Of a stretch of DNA of 64,000 nt, positions 39,166 through 61,196 are shown piece by piece (the stretch's first letter is position 1; every line of letters begins with the position of its first letter). The DNA lies in assembly GCF_014649115.1 (NCBI RefSeq), contig NZ_BMSK01000002.1, positions 361,905-425,904 on the forward strand, in the 5' to 3' direction. The DNA is from Streptomyces eurythermus (GTDB taxonomy: Bacteria; Actinomycetota; Actinomycetes; Streptomycetales; Streptomycetaceae). Position numbers and translations under genes: made by a program. The notes beneath the pieces were generated by a model that was not told the DNA's origin, made no database searches, and saw only the letters and a program-made list of their open reading frames with translations.

Positions 39166-39749
39166 GGTCTCGGAGCGCGCCCCGGCCGGCCGGGCTTGCC
39201 GGGCCCCGCGAGGTCGTATCCGGACTGCTGCGCCGCGTGAGAGGGGGACGGGCGCGGTCGTGAAGGTGGCGTCCGGTGCGGCGGCCTGGTTCTGGTCGGG
39301 TACGGAGGGCCCGGACGGCCTGGGTTCCTGTTGTGTCCTGGTTGCCTTGCGTGTCCTCTTCCTCTCGGGGATGGAAGGGGGGAAATGGGTGCGGTCTGCG
39401 GCACGGACGGTCGGGTCGGCTGTGGTGAGTCGGCTGATGTTTCCATTCCGCTCGGACATGTTTGCGTTCATGGTGTTCGCGATGCCCCTGCTTTTCTGAG
39501 GCTGGTATGCCTCGCCGGAATCAGTGTATCGAGCATTCTCCTGAGCTGGGCTAACGCGAATGAGCCAGGTGACTCAAAGTGGCTCCGTGCATCCACGACC
39601 TGGCTATTCGGGATGAGCTGACACACCAGGAAGAGCGAAGTAGAACAAATGCGGATATTGTCGGTTTCGGAGGTTCGGCTGTCCTTCGGGACCGTTGCAT
39701 GCGTAAAAGCCGGCCCGGCCGGCCCCAGCGAGCGCGTGCACGGTAGGCG
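39166..39749. other. No gene recognised
   Basis: About 580 bp with stop-rich or compositionally implausible frames. Somewhat lower GC around 39460-39680, perhaps an old promoter region of the monooxygenase relic that follows. Confidence 0.4.
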
Positions 39750-40037
39750 ATGAGGCGTCGCGTGGCCGGGGTGACGCTGCTCGGGGACGCCGCCCGCCCG
39801 CGGGCACCGAACGGCAAGGGCGCCAACCCGGCCATGCCGGACGGCGCCGGACTCGGCCGGGCCCTCGCCACGCACCCCGGCGACACCGAAGCCGCGCTCG
39901 CTTCGCACGAACAGGTGACGTTCTCCCGCGCCGCCGAGGTGGAAGCGGACGACGACGGCTTCTACACCACCATGATCGACGACCACGCCCCTTACAGCCT
40001 GCTCGCCCTGATGACCGGAGCCGAACCGGACGCGTGA
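39750..40037 (+). pseudogene. TetX-like FAD monooxygenase, C-terminal fragment
   Basis: RVAGVTLLGDAARPRAPNGKG, then ANPAMPDGAGLGRAL and HPGDTEAALASHEQ, is the second FAD-binding block and C-terminal helix of TetX/aromatic-hydroxylase-type flavin monooxygenases (family form GVTLLGDAAHLMPPNGEGAN). The GDAAHL motif is damaged (GDAARP) and the whole N-terminal two thirds, with the GxGxxG motif, is absent. Non-functional remnant. Confidence 0.65.
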
Positions 40038-40527
40038 CCCGCAGCCGCACGCACGGCACCCGTTCGATCAGGTGCCGTCGGGGAGGCAAAGGAATCCCGC
40101 CCATGCCGCTACCGGACCCCGCCCGGAGCGTTTCGCCTCCCGTCCCACCGCTCCACCACCTCGTCCGCCGGACCCCGCGCCGCCGGCTCCGTCGGCCAGC
40201 CCTTCGAGGAGCTGCTGGCCGACGGCCCAGGGGAAACGCCGGGCCCGGCAGACCCAGCTTCCGGTGCCCGCTGGGTCCCGGCCGAGGCGCCGAGCCGGCC
40301 GGCAGACGGCGCAGGCCGCACAGCTCATCCAGAACGCGCGTGGGACGGCGGGGCAGTCGCAGAGGGGGTTGTAGTCGGGGGCCTCCGTCGACGCGGAGCG
40401 CTGCCGCACCTGGGTGCACCTGGGGGCTGGGGCCGCGCCCGCAGGTTCCGTCGGAGTGATCCCGGCCCGCCACGGCCTCGCGATACCGTGGTGGAACCCG
40501 CCCGTTCCGCGCCCTCGGGAGCCCTCG
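40038..40527. other. No gene recognised
   Basis: About 490 bp of GC-rich DNA whose open frames on both strands have low-complexity Arg/Pro/Gly translations. No motif found. Confidence 0.4.
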
Positions 40528-40761
40528 ATGAGCGAACAGCCGGTCCCCGCCGACACCGCCCGGCAGCAACTGGACTCCGCGGCCGCCGACGCCGTACGCG
40601 CGTACGCCGCCCACACCCGGGCCACCGCCGACCAGTTCGCCGACGTCCTGGAGGACATCGCCGCCTGCGGCCTGCCGTCGGTCGAGGAGTGCACTCCGTG
40701 GGAGGAACTGCGCGAGCAGCACCTCGCCCGCCTCGCCCGCCAGCGCCCGGCCGTCGCCTGA
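40528..40761 (+). CDS. Small acidic helical protein, first of a coupled pair
   Basis: 77 residues from ATG 40528 with GGGAG upstream. Predominantly helical: VRAYAAHTRATADQFADVLED, then SVEECTPWEELREQHLARLAR. The stop overlaps the next start (TGATG), a layout common to toxin-antitoxin pairs and other two-protein complexes. I do not recognise the family. Its partner is frameshifted, so if it was an antitoxin it is now an orphan. Confidence 0.5.
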   Translation: MSEQPVPADTARQQLDSAAADAVRAYAAHTRATADQFADVLEDIAACGLPSVEECTPWEELREQHLARLARQRPAVA

Positions 40762-40994
40762 TGACCCCGCAGCACGGCCCGCGCCCCGCCCGGTTCGCGT
40801 TCTCCGGCTCCGCCGCCAAGCAGCTGGAGAACGTCACCAGCGAGGCGGAGATCCACGCCTGTACTTCGTCACCGCGCTGCGCACCGTGGGCGTCGTCGCA
40901 TACCTCAAGGTCCGACCCGCGAAGGAGCCCCAGTGCCGTCCGTTGTCCAGGAGCTGTCCGGCCGCCGCGAGCTCGGAGGGCTGCGCGGTGGTGA
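40761..40994 (+). pseudogene. Frameshifted partner gene, possibly RelE-like
   Basis: Begins RFAFSGSAAKQLENVTSEAE in frame from ATG 40761, then loses sense near 40860. The +1 frame continues with YFVTALRTVGVVAYLKVR, so the original product was probably a small basic protein. The SAAKQL segment recalls RelE/ParE toxins, but the resemblance is short and the call tentative. Confidence 0.4.
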
Positions 40995-41123
40995 AGTGCC
41001 CGTTCAAGGCCACCGTGCTCCGCGAAGGCCCGGCGCAGCACGCCGGGACGGGCGCGGCCTGGCTCGCGTAAGGTCCTCAGGTGCGCCCACGACGGCGTAC
41101 AGCGCCTCGAATCGCTCGTACGG

Positions 41124-42127
41124 TTGGGCAGGGGCTTGTCCTTCACCGTGATCGCCGGTGGCGATGTCCTGATCCATCCTCCGCTGATCGAGCAGGCCGC
41201 CCGGGATGCCAGGGCGGCCGGTGGCCAGGGGCTCGACTTCGGGCCGATGCTGGCCGGGCTGAGGTCGACAGTCTCCCGGGCCGATCTGGCGATCTGCCAT
41301 CTCGAGACACCCCTGGCGCCGGCCAGGGGACCGTTCACGGGCTTCCCGCGTTTCGCCGCCCCGCCGCAGATCGCCACAGCCTTGTCGGACGTGGGCTTCC
41401 ACAGCTGCTCGACAGCGTCCAACCACGTGCTCGACCAGGGCGAGGCAGGTGTGCGCCGGACCCTGGACGCCCTGGACGCGGCCGGCCTGCGGCACACCGG
41501 CTCGGCACGGAACCGGGCGGAGGCGGACCGGCCGAACATCATCGAGGTCAAAGGCGTCCCGGTCGCGCACCTGTCCTACAGCTACGGCTTCGGCGGCAGA
41601 CTCCGGCCGGCGGACAAGCCGTGGCTGGCCAACGTGGTCGGTGAACGCGTCTTCGACGAGGCCGCCGGGCTCGCCGCGCGGGTGCCGAAGTGGTGGTTCT
41701 CAGCATGCACTGGGGGCGGGAGCACGTGCATGAACCGAGCCCGCGCCAGCTTGCCTGGGCTGGGGAACTGGCGGCCGGTTCGTCGGTCGATGTGATTCTC
41801 GGCCACCACGCCCACGCGGTCCAGCCGTTCGAACGGATCAACGGCACCTGGGTGGTCTACGGCCACGGCAATCTCCTTGCGCGGCACCGTGTTCCACGAG
41901 GGACCACCGAGGAGGGCCTGCTGTCCTGGTTTCGGTTCGTCCGGACCGACGGCTCCTGGCGGATCCGGCGCCTGGGCTTCATTCCCACGTTCATCGACCT
42001 CACCGGGCCCGTCCGCGCCGTCGCCCTGCCCGCCGCGCTGGCTGAGCCCGGCCTCCCGCCCGAGCGCCGGGCCCGCTACGAGCGGGCGTACCACCGGACA
42101 CGGACCGTCGCCCTGGGGCGTTGGTGA
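41124..42127 (+). pseudogene. CapA-type metallophosphatase, frameshifted
   Basis: The first part (TVIAGGDVLIHPP, ADLAICHLETPLAP, STASNHVLDQGEAGV) is in one frame. At about 41685 one base is missing, and the rest (VVVLSMHWGREHVHEPSP, VILGHHAHAVQPFE, VVYGHGNLLARH) continues in another. Together these are the full metal-binding motif set of CapA/PgsA-family enzymes (GDV, NHxxD-like, HWG, GHHPH-like GHHAH). No signal peptide remains at the N-terminus. Reading the two halves as one gene requires a single base repair, so a sequencing error cannot be excluded. Confidence 0.7.
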
Positions 42128-42141
42128 CCTACTGCTCAGGC

Positions 42142-42176
42142 GTGGTGCGTGGTGCGTGGTGCATGGTGCGTGACGC
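42142..42176. repeat. Heptanucleotide tandem repeat
   Basis: GTGGTGC three times, then ATGGTGC and GTGACGC: five 7-bp units directly after the CapA relic stop. A period of 7 would shift frame, so it is not coding. Confidence 0.75.
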
Positions 42177-42296
42177 GTGGTCGGGGGAGTGGTGCGGTGG
42201 TGCGCGCTCTTTGGACGGTGCAGTCGGCGGAAGCACGATTTTGAGGCTGGTGGGGCTCTTGTGGCCGTGGCGCAGTGTGTCCGCCTGCGGACATGA

Positions 42297-42330
42297 GTGA
42301 GGCGGCTGCCGGACCGGACAGCCGCCTCAC
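42297..42330 (-). terminator. Terminator of the cold-shock gene
   Basis: GTGAGGCGGCTG pairs perfectly with CAGCCGCCTCAC (12 bp) around a 10-nt loop, 22 bp beyond the csp stop. Confidence 0.8.
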
Positions 42331-42351
42331 CTCGTGTGTTCCCCCGCCCGC

Positions 42352-42555
42352 TCAGCCGCGGGTGATGTTCTGCGCCTGCGGGCCCTTCTGCCCCTGGCCG
42401 ATGTCGAAGGTGACGTGCTCGCCTTCGGTCAGCTCGCGGTAGCCGCTGCCGTTGATCTCGGAGTAGTGCGCGAAGACGTCCGGGCCCCCGCCGTCCTGCT
42501 CGATGAAGCCGAAGCCCTTTTCGGCGTTGAACCACTTCACGGTGCCGCTGGCCAT
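42352..42555 (-). CDS. Cold-shock protein (CspA family)
   Basis: 67 residues from ATG 42555, the usual CSP length. One OB-fold domain with RNP1 (KGFGFIEQ) and RNP2 (VFAHYSEI), opening [15 protein letters not shown]. An RNA chaperone binding single-stranded nucleic acid in the cytoplasm. Streptomyces encode several paralogues. Stands alone among relics, with its own terminator. It is an intact housekeeping-type gene between the two clusters. Confidence 0.95.
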   Translation of the reverse strand: MASGTVKWFNAEKGFGFIEQDGGGPDVFAHYSEINGSGYRELTEGEHVTFDIGQGQKGPQAQNITRG

Positions 42556-42929
42556 ACTGGTTGTCCTTCGTGTCATACCCGGGAACAGCCCTCATACCGG
42601 GCATGCTCCGGCTCGCACACCGCACGAGCCATCAGCCGTTCTACCCCCGACCAGCCCGCTTATCCCACCGGCGACACGCTGGTTAGGTCCGGCCGGTGCC
42701 GTCGGCGCAGGCCGGGGCGGGTCCAGGGCGCATCTCCGCGAAGCGGGTCAGGGTGAAAGCGCCTACTGCTGCGGGGACGAAGTCGGTCAGGGCGATGCAG
42801 ACCAGACCCCGACCGGTGATCTCCATCAGTGCGTCGGCAGCGGTGACCGCCGTGAGGGATCCGCGTCGCATCGCAAGAGCGCAAACGGGGGCAGGCAGGG
42901 GTAGCCTGCTTCGCCGGCGCCGCGAGCGG

Positions 42930-43480
42930 GGTGCGCCGGCCTTTCTCCATCGCGCAGCTGCTCCCAGTCGGCCTCGGGGTGTGCGGCGGGGATCGCGTCG
43001 CCGTCGGCGGACCGGTAGCGGGCGAGGTCGACGGTTCCGGCCCGGCTGGTGCCGAAGCGGACCTCGATCGACTGCGGGGAGCGGACCCAGCCGAGCCGCA
43101 CCATCCAGTCGGACTCGACCCTGCGCACCCCGAGCCGGGCGGTGACCTGCTCCTGTCCGAGCGGGGTGTCGGCGGCGACCAGCTCCGCCAGGTCCTCGCG
43201 CCGGCAGACCTGATCGACGTGGCCGAGGCGGTGCAGTGTCCCGTCCGGGGCCGTGCTCAGGCCGGCCAGGAGGCCACGGCCCACGAACCGGCGCACCACG
43301 AACGCCGTCACGGCCAACTGCCACCACCAGCCGCTCGCCACTGCCCGGAAGGGCGGGCGGACAGGTTTCGATCGCGCCCTCACGGTGTCGCCGACGGCTA
43401 CCAGCACGTCCCGCGCCGACGGCTCCGGCGCACGGACCGGACGGAGCCCGGCCCGCCTGAGGCCACCGCCGGTGAACAGC
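42930..43480 (-). pseudogene. Fragment of a conserved Streptomyces protein
   Basis: Leftward frame with REDLAELVAADTPLGQEQV, TARLGVRRVESDWMVRLGWV and VEVRFGTSRAGTVDLARYR-like text, ending …WEQLRDGE. The expected continuation EKGRRTPLAA lies in another frame from about 42950, so the C-terminus is frameshifted. The middle resembles a helix-turn-helix-like module (ARLGVRRVESDWMVRLGWV). Function unknown; no ribosome site supports the start. Probably a relic. Confidence 0.4.
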
Positions 43481-43528
43481 GACTGCGGCGAGGACCGTCC
43501 GTTGGGGCGTCCCGAGGGCGGGGCCGAA

Positions 43529-43568
43529 AGGTGGAGGTCCGCCCGGCGAGCAGGGCGAACCTCCACCT
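43529..43568 (-). terminator. Terminator closing the NRPS operon
   Basis: AGGTGGAGGTCCGCCC pairs with GGGCGAACCTCCACCT (15 of 16) around an 8-nt loop. It lies 141 bp downstream of the asparagine hydroxylase stop in the direction of transcription. Confidence 0.75.
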
Positions 43569-43708
43569 GACCCGGAGCTGACGCGTGCACGTCCGGTCAG
43601 GGGCCGGCCTTCTGGAAGTCGGCCTGCGCGAACGCTTCGTCACGGCCGGCTCCGGACGCCACGGCGCCTGCGGGACCTCGTACACGATCGCCTGCGGGTT
43701 GCCGACCG

Positions 43709-44694
43709 CTACCCGCGCAGTACATGGCCGTCGCCCGGCCGGTGGGAGAGCGAGCGGCGCAGGTCGCGTGCCGCGAACGAGCGCTGCAGCCAGCGGTCCC
43801 GCCCGTCGTAGCGCGGGATGAAGCCGGTCCGGCCGTGCGCGGTCACCGAGTTGTCGACGATGGCCAGATCGCCGGGGACGAGGTGGTGGGTGAGCGCGTG
43901 GCGGCCGAACAGGGACTGCAAGGCGCGCAGGGCGGCTGCGGCCCGTTCGGTCAGCGGCTCGGTCGCCGCGAAGTCGACCACCATGTCCGGGTCGTCCGGC
44001 GCGCCGCTGAGCACCGCGTGCGGCTGCGGCTGGGTCGTCCCCGCCGCGAAGGACGGTGGTGGGCTGGTGACGAACTCGGGTCTGAACAGCGCCTCGTGAT
44101 GGTCGTCACCGAGCAGCCGGTGGACCTGGCGGATGCACACGGTACGCAGCCCGGCCACCAGTTCGTGGTCGGCCCGCAGGCACAGCAGCAGCACGTAGTC
44201 CGGCCGGTACGGGTGGAAGGCGTTCTCGGTGTGGAACTCCAGCAGCACCGAGCCTTCGTTGCCCTGGAACTCCTCGTTCCCCGGCACCGGCACGACGTCC
44301 TGCACCATCGCGCCGGACTTCTCCGGGCGAAACGCGATGGGGTCGCCCAGCGCGCTGGCGATGAGCATCAGCATGCCGGCCGGGATGGTCGCCTCCCGCT
44401 GGACGGAGCCGCTGACCATCGGCGTGTCGGGCAGCAGCTCCTGGTCCACCGGCAGGCCGCGGACGAGCAGCGCTCCGGTGGGTCCGGAGTCGCGCCGGAA
44501 GGCCGAGAGGGACTCGCGCAGTGCCAGCGGCAGTTCGTGCCACCGTCGGCCGGCCTCGCGCAGCCACCGAACGTCGTCGACGCGTCCGTCGGCCACTGGC
44601 AGCAGAGCCGCGGCGGCCGCCTCCAGGGCCGGTACGACGCCCGGGTCCAGCACCACCACGCCCTGCTGCGAGTCGGCCGTGAGTACGGTCGGCA

Positions 44695-44695
<1 letters not shown>
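43709..44695 (-). CDS. AsnO-type L-asparagine beta-hydroxylase
   Basis: 328 residues from ATG 44695, overlapping the NRPS stop by one base (TGATG). A clavaminate-synthase-like Fe(II)/2OG oxygenase with HxE in EFHTENAFHPYRPD, the distal His in VTAHGRTGF and the 2OG Arg in RDRWLQRSF. Its text follows AsnO of the CDA cluster closely (AFRRDSGP, GSVQREA, QDVVPVPG, EEFQGN), the enzyme that makes (3S)-hydroxy-Asn from free L-Asn. The last adenylation domain of the neighbouring NRPS has an Asn code, so enzyme and assembly line agree. VioC-like arginine hydroxylation is the less likely alternative. Confidence 0.88.
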
Positions 44696-52002
<7,307 letters not shown>

Positions 52003-52182
52003 CTGGGCCTTCCTGTGTTTGCGGTGGTCAACCTGGAATCCCGGGTGGGCTGGGCCTCAGCCTGCCGGGTCGGCGGTCGGCGACGGCAGAGTCACTACGG
52101 CACACTTGGTGCGGCGGTGACTGCGCGCGTGACTGCCGGTCCTTCTCTCTTCCGGCCGTTCGCGCCCGCGCAGCATCGGCGC

Positions 52183-53433
52183 ATGACAAAAAAGGTGCAA
52201 CCACTGCGGCGCAACCGGGACTTCCTGCTGCTCTGGCAGGGCACGGTGGTGTCCGAACTCGGTTCGAACGCCACGACGGTGGCCTATCCGCTGCTGGTCC
52301 TCTACCTCACCGGCTCGCCCGCGAGCGCCGGAATCACCGGGTTCGTCGCGCTCCTGCCGCAGTTGCTGTTCCAGCTCCCGGCCGGCGCGGTGGTCGACCG
52401 CTGGAACCGGCGACGGGTGATGATCTGGTGCGACGTCCTGCGCTGCCTTGCCATCGGCAGCCTGGCCCTGGCCCTGGCCGCCGACCGGCTGGTGCTGGCG
52501 CACGTGCTGGCCGTCGGGTTCGTCGAGGGCACGCTCACGGTGTGCTTCCGGATCGCCGAGTCGGCGGCCGTGACCACCTTGGTGGACCCCTCCCAGTACG
52601 CGCTCGCGCTCTCCCGCAACGAGGCGCGCACCCGGGGCGCCGTAGTGTTCGGCCAGCCGCTCGGCGGTCTGCTGTTCGGGCTCGGCAGGGCGATCCCGTT
52701 CCTCTTCGACGCGGTCAGCTACGCGGTGTCGCTGACCACGCTGCTGATGATCAGGAAGGACTTCCGGGCCGAGCCGGCCGACCGGCCGGGACGGCTGATC
52801 ACCGAGCTCTCCGCCGGGATCTCCTGGCTGTGGCGCCAGCCCTTCCTGCGCGTGACCACCCTGCTGGTCGCGGGCAGCAACCTGCTGTTCCAGGCGCTGT
52901 TCCTGGCCGTCATCGTGATCGCCCGCGCCGACGGCGGCTCGTCGGGCGCGGTCGGTGTGATGTTCGGCGTGGCCGCGGTCGGCGGGGTGCTCGGTTCGCT
53001 GGCCGCGCCCGCGCTGGAGCGCCGGCTGTCGATGAAGACCGTGGTGATCGGGGCGAACTGGGCGTGGGCGCTGGTGGTCCCGGTGCTGCTGGTGGTGCAC
53101 GACCCCTATCTGATCGGGGCGGTGTACGCGCTGATGTGCTTCGTCGGCCCGGTGTGGAACGTGGTGGTGGTGGCCTACCAGCTCGGAGTGACGCCGGACC
53201 GCATCATGGGCCGGGTGCAGGGCGCGGCACATATGATCGCCTTCGGAGCCATCCCGCTCGGCTCGCTGGCCGGCGGTCTGCTGCTGCGCTGGATCGGTGC
53301 CGGTGCCACGGTAGCGGTGCTGTCCTGCTGGATGCTCTTTCTCGCGGTCGCCGCGAGCGTCAGCCCCGCGATCCGCAAGGCGCCGAGCCTGGCCGAGCTG
53401 CACGCGCCGGAGCCCGTGGTGGTGGCCGACTGA
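52183..53433 (+). CDS. MFS exporter of the NRPS cluster
   Basis: 416 residues from ATG 52183. About twelve hydrophobic segments; the loop 2-3 signature is VVDRWNRRRVMIWCD, and the N-terminal RNRDFLLLWQGTVVSELGS is typical of the MFS_3 (EntS-like) group that exports siderophores and peptides. It is inserted between two NRPS genes on the opposite strand, divergent from one and convergent with the other, and shares the 180-bp promoter gap with the terminal NRPS. Likely exports the peptide and may give self-protection; direct evidence is lacking. Confidence 0.88.
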   Translation: MTKKVQPLRRNRDFLLLWQGTVVSELGSNATTVAYPLLVLYLTGSPASAGITGFVALLPQLLFQLPAGAVVDRWNRRRVMIWCDVLRCLAIGSLALALAADRLVLAHVLAVGFVEGTLTVCFRIAESAAVTTLVDPSQYALALSRNEARTRGAVVFGQPLGGLLFGLGRAIPFLFDAVSYAVSLTTLLMIRKDFRAEPADRPGRLITELSAGISWLWRQPFLRVTTLLVAGSNLLFQALFLAVIVIARADGGSSGAVGVMFGVAAVGGVLGSLAAPALERRLSMKTVVIGANWAWALVVPVLLVVHDPYLIGAVYALMCFVGPVWNVVVVAYQLGVTPDRIMGRVQGAAHMIAFGAIPLGSLAGGLLLRWIGAGATVAVLSCWMLFLAVAASVSPAIRKAPSLAELHAPEPVVVAD

Positions 53434-53446
53434 ACCATCGTGCCCT

Positions 53447-53476
53447 GCCCCGCTCGTCGTCAGTGACGAGCGGGGC
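53447..53476. terminator. Bidirectional terminator between MFS and NRPS genes
   Basis: A 12-bp perfect stem (GCCCCGCTCGTC with GACGAGCGGGGC) and a 6-nt loop. It sits in the 77-bp convergent gap, so NRPS transcription from the right should stop here and the terminal NRPS must use its own promoter near 52003-52182. Confidence 0.85.
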
Positions 53477-53510
53477 TCATCGCTGTCCGGTGGGGGGCCG
53501 GCGGTCCCGC

Positions 53511-59931
<6,421 letters not shown>

Positions 59932-59945
<14 letters not shown>

Positions 59946-60975
59946 CGGATGCCTCCCCGAGCGTGTCGGAGCGGTGGCCGCCCCCGGTCACAGCCGACCA
60001 GGGCTCGGCCATGGCCACCGCGATCTTGCGTGGACCGGTGAACGGCTCACGGCCGTGGGCCGCCAACATGTTGTCCACCACCAGCACGTCTCCGAGCTGC
60101 CAGTCGAAACGGCGCTGCTCGGCGCGGTAGCACGCGCGCAGGTGCGCGATGACCTCGTCGGGGACGGACGCGCCGTCGCCGTAGTAGGTGTTGGTCGGCA
60201 GATCCTCCTCGTCGTACATCTCCCGCAGCCCGGCACACACGTCGGCGGCCAGCGTGCTCACGTGGAAGAAGGCGAGGTGGTTGAACCAGACCGTCTCGCC
60301 GGTGACCGGGTGCCGGTGCACCGCCCGGCGCCGGGCGAGAGTGCGCAGGCCGTTCTTGCCGGTCCACTGCGGCTCGATCCCGTTGCGGGCGCAGTACCGC
60401 TCCACCTCGGCACGGTCATCGGTGTTGAACGCCTGCTGCCAGGGCACCCCGAAGCCGTCGGTGAAGTTGCGCACGACCATCCAGCCGCGGGCGGCGAATT
60501 CCTCGCGGACCGCGGGGTCGATCGACCGGTGGATGCGGCGGGTGTCGGCGAGCGGTGTCGCGCCGAGGGTGTCCGGCGGGCGCACGCAGGAGAAGAACAG
60601 CGTGAGCGGCCAGTCGGCCTGGTAGGAGTTCTCGTTGTGCAGGAAGATCTCCTCGGCGGGTGGATAGTCCGTGGAGGTGTACACCTGCCCCTTGATCGTG
60701 CTGCGGGGCGAGGAGCGTTCGGCATAGGCCAGCGGTTCCCCGGACACCGCCCGGACCACGTCCGTGAACCCGTCCACCCCGCCCACCTCGAATCCGCGCA
60801 GCAGGACCGCGCCGTGCTCCAGGAGCCTTCGGCGGATCAGCGGACGGGCGGGCAGGACGTCGGCCACCGGTGTGCCCGGCGCGTCCGCCGCCAGGACGAA
60901 CGGGAGCGCGGACTGCGCGGTGGGCTCCCGTTCGTGATCCGCGGGGGCGGACGGGCCGGATGGATGCGCGGTCAT
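59932..60975 (-). CDS. SyrP-like TauD-family oxygenase
   Basis: 347 residues from ATG 60975 with GGAGGT upstream. Fe(II)/2OG oxygenase with HxE in IFLHNENSYQADWP, distal His in NMLAAHGREPF and Arg in GPRKIAVAM. The block ERSSPRSTIKGQVYTSTDYP is characteristic of SyrP-like enzymes, several of which beta-hydroxylate carrier-bound Asp or Glu in NRPS pathways. It overlaps the following NRPS by 14 nt. The residue it modifies cannot be assigned: no Asp code is seen in the window, so a partner module may lie beyond the right edge. Confidence 0.88.
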
Positions 60976-61196
60976 CGGTTACCTCCATGGAGATCCCTGG
61001 CCTCGGCCGAGGGAGGAGATGGATTCCCCGCGGAACGGGGCAGGGAGAGGGGGACCACGGGCAGCCCGGGCCGCGTGGTGGCGGCGTCGACGAAGCCGGT
61101 GGCGCTGTGGGCGTCTCGCGTGGAGGAGGGCCGCACGGACCGAACCGGCCGGCGGTTGCGCGCGGCCGCCCTCCAGCGCACCGCCCATCGAATGTC

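Noticed and set aside
42683..42830. Membrane-protein-like end (TGRGLVCIALTDFVPAAVG) on the minus strand near 42800
   Set aside because: Too short, no start, lies beside a frameshifted relic; could be chance hydrophobic translation.
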